A stretch of 48,274 bases of DNA, from assembly GCA_900320225.1 (NCBI GenBank), contig ONRL01000008.1:1-48274 (forward strand), given 5' to 3'. Both the position numbers and the translations under genes were made by a program. Positions 33,640 to 41,290 of the stretch are shown piece after piece. Under the pieces are notes generated by a model, which worked only from the letters and a program-made list of their open reading frames with translations, was not told the origin of the DNA and did no database searches. This stretch comes from an uncultured Lentisphaerota bacterium (GTDB lineage: Bacteria; Verrucomicrobiota; Kiritimatiellia; RFP12; UBA1067). The first letter of the stretch is position 1, and every line of letters starts with the position of its first letter.

Positions 33640-35191
33640 CGCGGTGCGCGTGGCGATGAACGACAAGACGCTTCAAGACCACTATCTCCGCCGCATCCTC
33701 AACTCGAAGGTGTACGATGTGGCGATCGAATCGCCGCTTGAAAAGGCGGCGACGCTCTCGAAGAAACTTGGCAACACCTTTCTCCTCAAACGCGAGGATC
33801 TCCAGAGCGTCCATTCCTTCAAGCTCCGCGGCGCGTACAACACGATGTCGCAGCTGCCGCGCGCGGCGCTTGAGAAGGGCGTGTTGGCTGCGTCGGCGGG
33901 CAACCACGCACAAGGCGTGGCGCTCAGCGCAAAGCGTCTCGGCTGCAAGGCGACGATCGTGATGCCCGTCACGACGCCGGAGATCAAAATTGCGTCCGTG
34001 AAGGGCTTGGGCGCGTCCATCGTGCTCGCGGGCGACTCGTATTCCGACGCGGCTGCCGCCGCGGCGCATCTCGTGAAGGAGAAGAACTACACGTTCATCC
34101 CGCCATACGACGACCCAGACGTGATCGCCGGACAAGGCACCGTGGCGATGGAGATTCTCCGCCAGCGTCCCAGCGCGCTCGACGCCGTGTTCGTGCCGAT
34201 CGGTGGCGGCGGTTTCGCCGCCGGCGTCGCGGTCTATATCAAGGCCGTCCGCCCTGCCGTGAAGGTGTACGGCGTGGAGCCGGTCGACTCCGACTGCATG
34301 GACCGTTCCATCAAGGCGGGCCGTCGCGTGGAACTTTCCGAGGTCGGACTCTTCGCCGACGGCGTGGCCGTGAAGAAGCCTGGGAAGATCACATTCGACC
34401 TCTGCCGGCGTTTCCTTGACGGCATCGTGCGCGTGTCGACGGACGAGACGTGCGCGGCCATCAAGGACATCTTCGAGGCGACGCGCGCGATCTGCGAACC
34501 GGCGGGCGCGCTCGCGCTCGCCGGCGCGAAACAATACGCCGCGCGGAAGGGGACCACAGGAGGGACCTACGCCTGCATCATCTCCGGCGCGAACATGAAC
34601 TTCGACCGCATCCGCTTCGTCTCTGAGCAGACCGAGATCGGCGAGAAGCGCGAAGCCATCCTCGAGTGCCGCATACCCGAAGTGCGCGGCGCATTCAAGG
34701 ACTTCATCCGCAAGATCGGCAAACGCGCCGTGACCGAGTTCAACTACCGTTATTTCGATCCCGACCGGGCGTACGTGTTCGTGGGCATTGCCGTGTCCAG
34801 CCGCGAGGAGACGCACCAAATCGTCGAGCAGCTCACGGCGGCGCGTATCGGGACGATCGACCTCTCGGACGACGAACTCGCGAAGGAGCACATCCGCCAC
34901 ATGGTGGGCGGCCACACGCGCGGCATCCACGACGAAGTCGTCTGCGCGTTCGAGTTCCCCGAGCGCCCCGGCGCGTTGCTTGACTTCCTCGAGGCGATCT
35001 CGGACCGCTGGAACATTACGCTCTTCCACTACCGCAACCACGGTGCGGACCACGGCAAGGTACTTGTCGGGATGCAGGTTCCGTCCGCCGAACGCGCCGC
35101 GTTCCGTCGGGCGCTGAAACGCCTGGGCTACGCCTGGAAAGACGTCACGAGCAATTCGGCGTATCGTCTGTTCCTCGGCAACCGCGACTGA
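33632..35191 (+). CDS. ilvA: Biosynthetic threonine dehydratase
   Basis: 519 residues from the GTG at 33632, which overlaps the upstream gene by 8 bases and has AAGGA 5 bases before it; the ATG at 33656 gives a start closer to the usual N-terminus and is an alternative. The PLP lysine is in VHSFKLRGAYN, the Gly loop is PIGGGGFAAG, and SAGNHAQGVA and GANMNFDRIR are present. Two C-terminal ACT-like regulatory domains (from residue ~340, RPGALLDFLEAI in the second) indicate the allosteric biosynthetic form that feeds isoleucine synthesis. Its stop abuts the stop of the NYN gene on the other strand with no base between. Confidence 0.94.
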   Translation: MPDAVRVAMNDKTLQDHYLRRILNSKVYDVAIESPLEKAATLSKKLGNTFLLKREDLQSVHSFKLRGAYNTMSQLPRAALEKGVLAASAGNHAQGVALSAKRLGCKATIVMPVTTPEIKIASVKGLGASIVLAGDSYSDAAAAAAHLVKEKNYTFIPPYDDPDVIAGQGTVAMEILRQRPSALDAVFVPIGGGGFAAGVAVYIKAVRPAVKVYGVEPVDSDCMDRSIKAGRRVELSEVGLFADGVAVKKPGKITFDLCRRFLDGIVRVSTDETCAAIKDIFEATRAICEPAGALALAGAKQYAARKGTTGGTYACIISGANMNFDRIRFVSEQTEIGEKREAILECRIPEVRGAFKDFIRKIGKRAVTEFNYRYFDPDRAYVFVGIAVSSREETHQIVEQLTAARIGTIDLSDDELAKEHIRHMVGGHTRGIHDEVVCAFEFPERPGALLDFLEAISDRWNITLFHYRNHGADHGKVLVGMQVPSAERAAFRRALKRLGYAWKDVTSNSAYRLFLGNRD

Positions 35192-35893
35192 TCAGTTGTT
35201 GCGGTACTTGCCGCGGCAGGTCGAGCAGAAGAACTCCGGACCGGCCCAGGTCGTCTCCTCCTCGCGTCCGCACTGCTTGCACACGCGCTTGACGTTCTCG
35301 CGCACGAGCCGAACCTCTTCGGCGTGATCGTCGATGTAGAGGGGCGGGAAGTCGCTGACGCGGGATTTCCAGATCAGGGATGTGCCGACGGCGGGCTGGA
35401 CGCCGCCGGAGGCATGTGCGGTTACGAGCTGGATGCGCCGGCCGAAGAGGCGCGTCCGCCGTAGTACCGGCGCGTAGTCGAGGTCATCCCCGATGAGAAT
35501 GGCCACGTCGAACGATCCCGGCATCGCGGCGTTGAACATGAGCGAGGCGCCGAGCGCCATCTTGATCCACATGTCGTCGTGTCCGCCGTCGCCGCCCACG
35601 TCCACCTCGTGGATTTCCATCTCGTAGCCGCACGAACGTTCAAGGAACTCGTAGAACGCGCGCTGCTTCGACGAACTGAAACTGGAACGCGCTGACGGTA
35701 GCGTGCCGAAATAGTTCGTGCGCACGAGGCCGACGTCTTCGTCCAGGTAATTTGCCACGTCTTCGCAGAAGACACGCGGCAATTTGGCGTAGTCGATCTC
35801 GCAGCCGTTTGCCTCGCCGAGCTTCGCGAATATCGACGTCCGGTTTCGATAGAGCCACGCACCATCGATGAATGCCATTGCTTTCAGTGACAT
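35192..35893 (-). CDS. NYN-domain (LabA-like) putative RNase with C-terminal zinc ribbon
   Basis: 233 residues from the ATG at 35893, which has AAAGGGGGA just upstream. The NYN/PIN-like core shows the acidic residues expected for a metal-dependent RNase: FIDGAWLY near the start, GHDDMWIKMAL in the middle and ILIGDDLDYAPVLRR. A C-terminal CxxC...CxxC ribbon (CKQCGREEETTWAGPEFFC, then STC) could bind zinc or RNA. It lies 31 bases after the membrane coiled-coil gene and is probably in its operon. Function unknown beyond the family. Confidence 0.82.
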   Translation of the reverse strand: MSLKAMAFIDGAWLYRNRTSIFAKLGEANGCEIDYAKLPRVFCEDVANYLDEDVGLVRTNYFGTLPSARSSFSSSKQRAFYEFLERSCGYEMEIHEVDVGGDGGHDDMWIKMALGASLMFNAAMPGSFDVAILIGDDLDYAPVLRRTRLFGRRIQLVTAHASGGVQPAVGTSLIWKSRVSDFPPLYIDDHAEEVRLVRENVKRVCKQCGREEETTWAGPEFFCSTCRGKYRNN

Positions 35894-35924
35894 GTTTTCC
35901 CCCTTTAGGTTTGTTCCTGGCGTT

Positions 35925-37199
35925 TTAATTTTGCGGCAGTTCAATCAACCAGGGGATTGGACCGCCCTCCGCACCGCCAATTGCGAGTGTTTCGGTTTTC
36001 GTCTCGGGCTGCGTCGGTTTCTGCACGGGCTTCAGTGCAGGTTTCACCTCGGGTTGCCGAGTGGGTTTGGCAGAAGATTGGGCAGGAGCCGTCGCCGTGA
36101 GAGGTTGCTGCGTTGGTTTTGCGACTGGCTGCGGTGCAGGCTTGGCTACTGGTTTCGGCGCAGGCTTGGTGACAGGCAGCGGCGCAGGCTTGGTGACAGG
36201 CAGCGGCGCAGGCTTGACGACTGGCTGCGTGGGCTTGGCGACAGGTTGTGGCGCGGGCTTGGCAACAGGCTGAGGCGCAGTTTTGGGCTTCAGCAGTTCC
36301 TTCAGTTCTGGATCTTCATCAGGCGCGGAGGCGTTGAAATAGCTGACGGGTTTCATTTCCCTTAATCTCTGGGACCGTTCCGTATTTTGCAGAGACGGTT
36401 GAGAAGGGGGGACGACAGGAGATTTCGCCGCAGGTGCAGGTGAAGGTCTTTCGGGCGGCGGCGCAACGCGCACGGGTGCGGCTTCGGCGGCCTTCAAGGC
36501 TTCTTGTTGCGCATAATATTCAGGGTAAAGTCTGCGACGATGGGCTTCGATGTCCGCTTGGCGCTTTTCTTCCTTTGCGCGGGCCTGCTCGGCCTTGCGT
36601 TCCTCTTTCTCGCGACGCAGCTCCTCCCGCAGGCGGGCCAGTTCGGCAGATTCGGCCGCAGTCTGGACGACAGGCGCAGGCGACGTGGTGACGACGACCG
36701 GCGTGGGCGTGACAGGTTGCTGCTGGGCCTTGGCAAGCGCAGCCGTGAGCGATTCGATTTTTTCCCTGTCACGCTTGGCCTGTTCCGCCTGATGCTCTTC
36801 TTTCTGGCGTTGGAGTTCCTCGCGGAGCCGAACCAGTTCGGCGGATTCGACAGAGGGCTGCATGACGGGCATCGGCGCGGGGGACTGGACGTTGACGACG
36901 GGCTGGGCGGGAACCTTCTCGCGCAAGGCGATGTCGAGAAGACGATCGGACAGCGCCTGGTTCCTGCTGATGACTGTCGTGATGACGAGCGTGAACGTGA
37001 CGACAACCACAATGAGCAAAACGATGAAGAAAATGCTCAAGCCCAGCATGCGCTTGCGCGCCTTGGCCTGTTCTGCGTCGATGTATTCCTGAAATGCTTT
37101 CAAGACGGGAAAATCGTTCGCACCGCCTGCCTGGCCATAGAGGCTGACGGCGTTCGCCGTTGGCGTGGCTTCCTCTGGTTCGGGTATTTCTGGATTCAT
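35925..37199 (-). CDS. Membrane-anchored coiled-coil protein with Lys-Pro repeats, unknown function
   Basis: 424 residues. An acidic N-terminus (~50 residues, cytoplasmic), one transmembrane helix (51-76) and a long extracytoplasmic part. Two copies of a segment built on SAEL(V/A)RLREEL, starting at residues 119 and 184, show an internal duplication of 65 residues; each has a Pro/Val linker then a charged coiled coil. Residues ~300-385 are a (K-P-A/T-P-x-P-V) repeat that could span the periplasm like TonB. I do not recognise the family. The gene and the downstream NYN gene are visibly more AT-rich than the neighbours, which could mean transfer. Confidence 0.72.
   Translation of the reverse strand: MNPEIPEPEEATPTANAVSLYGQAGGANDFPVLKAFQEYIDAEQAKARKRMLGLSIFFIVLLIVVVVTFTLVITTVISRNQALSDRLLDIALREKVPAQPVVNVQSPAPMPVMQPSVESAELVRLREELQRQKEEHQAEQAKRDREKIESLTAALAKAQQQPVTPTPVVVTTSPAPVVQTAAESAELARLREELRREKEERKAEQARAKEEKRQADIEAHRRRLYPEYYAQQEALKAAEAAPVRVAPPPERPSPAPAAKSPVVPPSQPSLQNTERSQRLREMKPVSYFNASAPDEDPELKELLKPKTAPQPVAKPAPQPVAKPTQPVVKPAPLPVTKPAPLPVTKPAPKPVAKPAPQPVAKPTQQPLTATAPAQSSAKPTRQPEVKPALKPVQKPTQPETKTETLAIGGAEGGPIPWLIELPQN
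36100..36290 (-). repeat. Tandem Lys-Pro-Ala-Pro codon repeats
   Basis: Imperfect tandem units of about 30 bases encode KPAPxPV(A/T) and are almost identical at the DNA level, with two exact neighbouring copies near 36165-36215. Copy number should vary easily between strains. Confidence 0.7.
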
Positions 37200-37220
37200 C
37201 GTCTTTCCTTGGTTGCGCGT

Positions 37221-37249
37221 ATTTTATCAATTTCTTGCTTATTCTGCAA
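37221..37249 (-). promoter_or_regulatory. Promoter of the coiled-coil/NYN operon
   Basis: On the minus strand TTGCAG (37244-37249), 17 bases, then TAAAAT (37221-37226). AAGGAAAG precedes the ATG at 37199. This is a standard two-hexamer promoter, unlike the extended -10 type of most genes here. Confidence 0.65.
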
Positions 37250-37289
37250 GTACTAAGAGAATATTGCGCCTAATGTCAGTTATGTAAAC

Positions 37290-37345
37290 TAGGGTGTTAT
37301 CAAAAATAGGACTACCTCTGAGGGTGCGTCCTAACATGATATGAC
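37290..37345. repeat. AT-rich inverted repeat between minus-strand operons
   Basis: TAGGAC (37307-37312) and GTCCTA (37328-37333) are flanked by partial complements (TTATCA... and ...TGATAT). It could be a terminator for the 37365-38633 gene, a regulatory site or the end of a lost element. Apart from this and the promoter, the 165-base gap shows nothing recognisable. Confidence 0.35.
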
Positions 37346-37364
37346 GAAAGCCCTTCCCAAAATA

Positions 37365-38633
37365 TCAGACCGCCTTCTCGATGACGGAGAGAACGTTCAT
37401 GGATTCGTCGCGTGCCTCAAGCAAATAGATGCGGTAGGCGTTGCCGCCGGGCAGCACCTTGACAACCACATGCGCAGTGTGCGGTACGAGGATGTTCTTC
37501 ATGTAAGCCTCGTTGATTTCCCTGGCCTTGCGCCTGGCCGGCATGAGATTCGGCAGAATAGCAGGATCGCTGTGCGCTATAATCGTCTTGAGCGTCTTCG
37601 GGGCCAGCTGGCCCGGACACCACATGCACGCCACATACGCCTGGGCGCGAACCTGCTTGACGAACGCCTCGTCCATCGAGTCGCTGCAGCCGTGGTGGTT
37701 CATCTTGCAGACGGTCACCGGGCCGACACGCTCGCCGACGAGTCCCTCGTAGTTGACCTCGCCGCCGCCCTTGACCTTGAACCGCCGCCCGACGTCGCCG
37801 CCCGTGTAGTAGCGGAACTTGCCGTATTGGATCACGAACGCCATTGAGAGTTCGTTTTGCGGAATCCTGTCCTTCTTCGTAACGGCCACGTGTTCCGCTG
37901 CGTAATCATGCGTTCCCTCCTTCCCGTCCCACAGCACGCCGTTCGCGCAGATGTTGCGGATGGAGAACACGTCCTTATAGCGAGCAGGATCGCGCTGCAG
38001 CGCAATCTGGTTGAGGGCACCAACCTTGAACGGCTCGACGATGAGCCCCTTCCCCTTCTGTTCCTCGACCCACGGCGCGAGAAGCTTCATTGAAGAGTCC
38101 TGCGAGTTGTACGTGCCGCGCGCGGGATACTGATGGTCGAAATAACGCTTGAAGGAGAAGTCCTCGGCCACGCACAGGAAACCGTTCACCTTGCGCCCGT
38201 CGGCTGTCGTGCGGTAACGGTAGTTCGCCCCCGGAGTCTCCTTGCGGTCGTACGTGGCATGGCCGATGTGGTCGCTGTGCCAGTGCGAGAACAAGGCGTA
38301 GTCGATTGTCTTTTCCGAGTAGACGCGGTGAATGTAACGCGTCATCCAATCGCCGCCAAGGCGGTCCGGAGACGGAAGCAGCGGCACCTGGTCGAGGTCG
38401 CGCGGACGGTAGAACTCGCCTGTGTCGTTCAGGATGGCCGTGCCGTCCGGGAGACGGTAGAACATGTTCTCGCCGCAACCCGTATACACAAAGTGCAAAT
38501 CCATCTCGCCGGGTTCCCATCCGGGATAGGGCTTGCCGACTTCAGGGGACTCGCCCTTCGCAATTCCCGTGGCGGCCAGCGCGCCAAACGCCGTGGCATG
38601 CTTGAGAAAATCGCGCCTATTCAGAATTAGCAT
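37365..38633 (-). CDS. Tat-exported metallo-beta-lactamase-fold hydrolase
   Basis: 422 residues. The ATG at 38633 is 6 bases after AAAAGGA; ATG 38636 is three. The signal peptide LNRRDFLKHATAFGALAATG is a twin-arginine type. The metal site is visible as HWHSDHIGH (HxHxDH) and later KMNHHGCSD; YYTGGDVG supplies the bridging Asp. The fold occurs in many hydrolases, including ComEC-like and UlaG-like ones; the substrate is not evident. It ends a minus-strand set headed by purF, but the 104-base gap with an inverted repeat suggests its own transcription. Confidence 0.86.
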   Translation of the reverse strand: MLILNRRDFLKHATAFGALAATGIAKGESPEVGKPYPGWEPGEMDLHFVYTGCGENMFYRLPDGTAILNDTGEFYRPRDLDQVPLLPSPDRLGGDWMTRYIHRVYSEKTIDYALFSHWHSDHIGHATYDRKETPGANYRYRTTADGRKVNGFLCVAEDFSFKRYFDHQYPARGTYNSQDSSMKLLAPWVEEQKGKGLIVEPFKVGALNQIALQRDPARYKDVFSIRNICANGVLWDGKEGTHDYAAEHVAVTKKDRIPQNELSMAFVIQYGKFRYYTGGDVGRRFKVKGGGEVNYEGLVGERVGPVTVCKMNHHGCSDSMDEAFVKQVRAQAYVACMWCPGQLAPKTLKTIIAHSDPAILPNLMPARRKAREINEAYMKNILVPHTAHVVVKVLPGGNAYRIYLLEARDESMNVLSVIEKAV

Positions 38634-38665
38634 CATTATTCCTTTTCATTTCATCTGGTTATGAA

Positions 38666-38735
38666 TTAGCCACAAAAGAAACTCGAAGTATTTCAATTTT
38701 AAAGTCTCTGTGTTCTTTGTGTTCTTTGTGGCAAA
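38666..38735. repeat. Inverted repeat element, CTTTGTGGC variant
   Basis: GCCACAAAAGAA (38669-38680) can pair with TTCTTTGTGGC (38722-38732) with one bulge; the right arm holds two tandem GTTCTTTGTG units. It lies in the leader of the metallo-beta-lactamase-fold gene. Same family as 28906-28978 with A/T replacing G/C. Confidence 0.65.
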
Positions 38736-38740
38736 AAACA

Positions 38741-39256
38741 TCAAATCGGATAATGGTAGAGGTCGTGGCCGTCCCAGTAGCCGAACGTGCGCCCCTGACC
38801 GCCCTTCGGCAACGAGATGGAACCTGGATTGAAGATGGTAATGCCACACGGCAGCTTCTTCTTATCGGCGATGTGCGTGTGGCCGTGTGCGAGAACCGTG
38901 CCCATGCCGACGGGCGGGAGCGCGTATTCGTTCCAGCGGTGTCCGTGCGTGAGGAAGAAACGCTCGCCGTCGGCATCAAGCTCGGCGTAGTCGGACATCA
39001 TCGGAAACTCGAGCAGAAGCTGGTCGACTTCCGAATCGCAGTTGCCGCGAACGGCGAGAATCTTGTCTTTGTGCGCGTTGAGGATGTCGGCCACCTTCGC
39101 CGTGTCGTAGAAATCGGGCACGCCGTTGCGCGGACCGTGGTACAGCAAGTCGCCGAGCAGCACGAGGCGGTCGTAGCCCAGACGCTCGCCCTGCTCAAGG
39201 GCGGCGGATAAGGTGGACGGCACGCCGTGAATATCGCTGATGAAGAGAATGCGCAT
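38741..39256 (-). CDS. yfcE: YfcE-family metallophosphodiesterase
   Basis: 171 residues. The ATG at 39256 has GAAGG 5 bases upstream. Calcineurin-type motifs are complete: SDIHG, LLGDLLYHGPRN, GNCDSEVDQLLLEFP, LTHGH and LAHGHTHIA. The match to E. coli YfcE as I remember it is close over the whole length (RGNCDSEVDQ, FNPGSISLPKGG). It hydrolyses phosphodiesters with Mn2+ in vitro; the true substrate is unsettled. The start is 24 bases after kdsB. Confidence 0.93.
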   Translation of the reverse strand: MRILFISDIHGVPSTLSAALEQGERLGYDRLVLLGDLLYHGPRNGVPDFYDTAKVADILNAHKDKILAVRGNCDSEVDQLLLEFPMMSDYAELDADGERFFLTHGHRWNEYALPPVGMGTVLAHGHTHIADKKKLPCGITIFNPGSISLPKGGQGRTFGYWDGHDLYHYPI

Positions 39257-39280
39257 GGCGCCCTTCCGCATTGGTTCCGT

Positions 39281-40033
39281 TTAAACTTGTTGCTGGCGTT
39301 CGCGCAGGATCGCCTCGATGCGTACGGCGTCTTCGGGCGTGTCCACGCCCACGCCTTCGTCGTCCGTGCGGATGACGGCGATTTTCGCGCCCATCCAGAG
39401 CGCGCGGAGCTGTTCGAGCTTTTCGGTTTTCTCCAGATCGCACGGCGGCTCGGAAATGTACTTCTTCAGGAACGCGCCGCGGTAGGCGTAGATGCCGAGA
39501 TGACGCACCCAGAGTCCGCTTGCGATGTCCGGCACATGGTCGCGATCGCACGGGATCGGCGCGCGGGAGAAGTAGAGCGCGCCGTCGTCGCGGTCGAGCA
39601 CGACCTTCACCACGGTCTTTGCGTTGAGGTCGTCGAGGGACTTGATCGGCGTCACGGCCGTCGCCATGTCCCACTTCGATCCCTCCTTCATGCGTCCGAC
39701 GAGCGCGTCGATGAGATCGGGAGAGATGAGCGGCTCGTCGCCCTGGATGTTCACGAGGATGTCGTCGTCTGCAAAGTCGCCGGCTGCGCAGGCGATGCGG
39801 TCCGTGCCGCTCGGCAGCTCGCTCGGCGTCATCACCGCCCTTCCACCATGCGCCTCCACGGCCGCGACGATGCGGTCGTCGTCCGTGGCCACGATCACGT
39901 CGTCGAGGGTCTTCGCCTTCTTGACGGCCTCAACGACCCACGCGACGAGCGGCTTGCCGCAGAGGAGATGGAGCGGCTTGCCGGGAAAGCGGCTGGAGCC
40001 GTAGCGGGAGGGAATGATGCCAAGCGTTTTCAT
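39281..40033 (-). CDS. kdsB: 3-deoxy-manno-octulosonate cytidylyltransferase (CMP-KDO synthetase)
   Basis: 250 residues. IIPSRYGSSRFPGKPL is the nucleotide-binding start, followed by VIVATDDDRI, PSGTDRIACA, LVNIQGDEPLI, YFSRAPIPCDRD and the C-terminal LEQLRALWMGAKIAVI, all KdsB signatures. It activates KDO for lipid A-core assembly, evidence for LPS. The start overlaps the lysA stop (ATGA). Confidence 0.97.
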   Translation of the reverse strand: MKTLGIIPSRYGSSRFPGKPLHLLCGKPLVAWVVEAVKKAKTLDDVIVATDDDRIVAAVEAHGGRAVMTPSELPSGTDRIACAAGDFADDDILVNIQGDEPLISPDLIDALVGRMKEGSKWDMATAVTPIKSLDDLNAKTVVKVVLDRDDGALYFSRAPIPCDRDHVPDIASGLWVRHLGIYAYRGAFLKKYISEPPCDLEKTEKLEQLRALWMGAKIAVIRTDDEGVGVDTPEDAVRIEAILRERQQQV

Positions 40034-41286
40034 TTGGGAAGTCCGGGATAGTCGAGAGTTGCGAAATAGTCGGCGAGCGTCTCCGCGCGGCGGATCTGCA
40101 CGACGGAGCCGTCGGGCTTGAGGAGAAGTTCCGCGCTGCGGAGCTTGCCGTTGTACTGGAAGCCCATTGCATGGCCGTGCGCGCCGGCGTCGTGGATCAC
40201 CACGAGGTCGCCCGGATGGAGTTCGGGGAGTTCGCGCTGGATGGCGAACTTGTCGTTGTTCTCGCAGAGCGATCCCGTCACGTCGTAGACGGCGCGGGGC
40301 GCGTCGGGCGCGGCGCCCGGCACGGAGATGTGGTGGTAGGCGCCGTAGAGGGCGGGGCGCATGAGGTTCGCCATGCAGGCGTCGAGGCCCGCATACTTGC
40401 GGTAGGTGTCCTTGATGTGCCGCACGCGCGAGACGAGATAGCCGTAAGGGCCCGTGATGCAGCGTCCGCACTCCATGTAGAGACGCAGGTCGGGATGGCC
40501 CTGCCCGAGGATGCGGGCCCGGTACTCGGCCTCGATCCCCTTCCCGACACGCTCGAGATCCATCGCCTGCTGGTCGGGACGATACGGGATGCCGATGCCG
40601 CCGCCGATGTTGATGAACTCGAAAGTGATGCCGACCTCGCGGGAGATTTCAACGACGAGGTCGAAAAGGAGAGAGGCGGTGTCGATGATGTACTGCGGGT
40701 CGAGCTCGTTGGAGGCGACCATCGTGTGCAGGCCGAAGCGCGTGACGCCCTTCTCCTTCATGCGGCGGTACGCCTCAAACAGCTGCGGTTTCGTGAAACC
40801 GTATTTCGCCTCCTCGGGCTTTCCGATGATGGCGTTGCCGCCCTTCAGCGGACCGGGGTTCCAGCGACAGCAGAGCAGGTCGGGGAGTTTCCCGTCCAAC
40901 GCCTTCTCGAGGAAGTCGAGATGCGTGATGTCGTCAAGGTTGATGATTGCGCCGAGCGCGGCCGCCTTCTGGAACTCCTCGGCAGGCGTGTCGTTCGACG
41001 TGAACATGATGTCCTCGCCGACGTTGCCGACGGCCTCGGCGAGGACAAGTTCCGCCATCGACGAGCAGTCGCTCCCGAAGCCCTCCTTGCGCAGGAGTGC
41101 CATGAGGTGCGGATTGGGCGCGGCCTTCACGGCGAAGTACTCGTGGAAGCCCTTGTTCCAGGCGAAGGCCGCCTTCAGCCGACGCGCGTTCGCGACGATG
41201 GACGCCTCGTCGTAGATGTGGAACGGCGTGGGCCAGCGCGCTGCGATCGATTCGAGCTGCTCAAGTGTAAACGGAAGTTCTTTCAT
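40030..41286 (-). CDS. lysA: Diaminopimelate decarboxylase (LysA-like)
   Basis: 418 residues from the ATG at 41286 with AAGGAAAG upstream. Fold III PLP enzyme: the Schiff-base Lys is in YFAVKAAPNPHLM, INIGGGIGIPY is the phosphate-binding Gly turn, GSLCENNDKF supplies the active-site Cys, and HDAGAHGHAMGFQYN ends the barrel. The usual EPGR motif reads ECGR here. LysA makes lysine; a carboxynorspermidine decarboxylase is a less likely alternative. It is 4 bases after purF and overlaps kdsB. Confidence 0.87.
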   Translation of the reverse strand: MKELPFTLEQLESIAARWPTPFHIYDEASIVANARRLKAAFAWNKGFHEYFAVKAAPNPHLMALLRKEGFGSDCSSMAELVLAEAVGNVGEDIMFTSNDTPAEEFQKAAALGAIINLDDITHLDFLEKALDGKLPDLLCCRWNPGPLKGGNAIIGKPEEAKYGFTKPQLFEAYRRMKEKGVTRFGLHTMVASNELDPQYIIDTASLLFDLVVEISREVGITFEFINIGGGIGIPYRPDQQAMDLERVGKGIEAEYRARILGQGHPDLRLYMECGRCITGPYGYLVSRVRHIKDTYRKYAGLDACMANLMRPALYGAYHHISVPGAAPDAPRAVYDVTGSLCENNDKFAIQRELPELHPGDLVVIHDAGAHGHAMGFQYNGKLRSAELLLKPDGSVVQIRRAETLADYFATLDYPGLPK

Positions 41287-41290
41287 AGTC

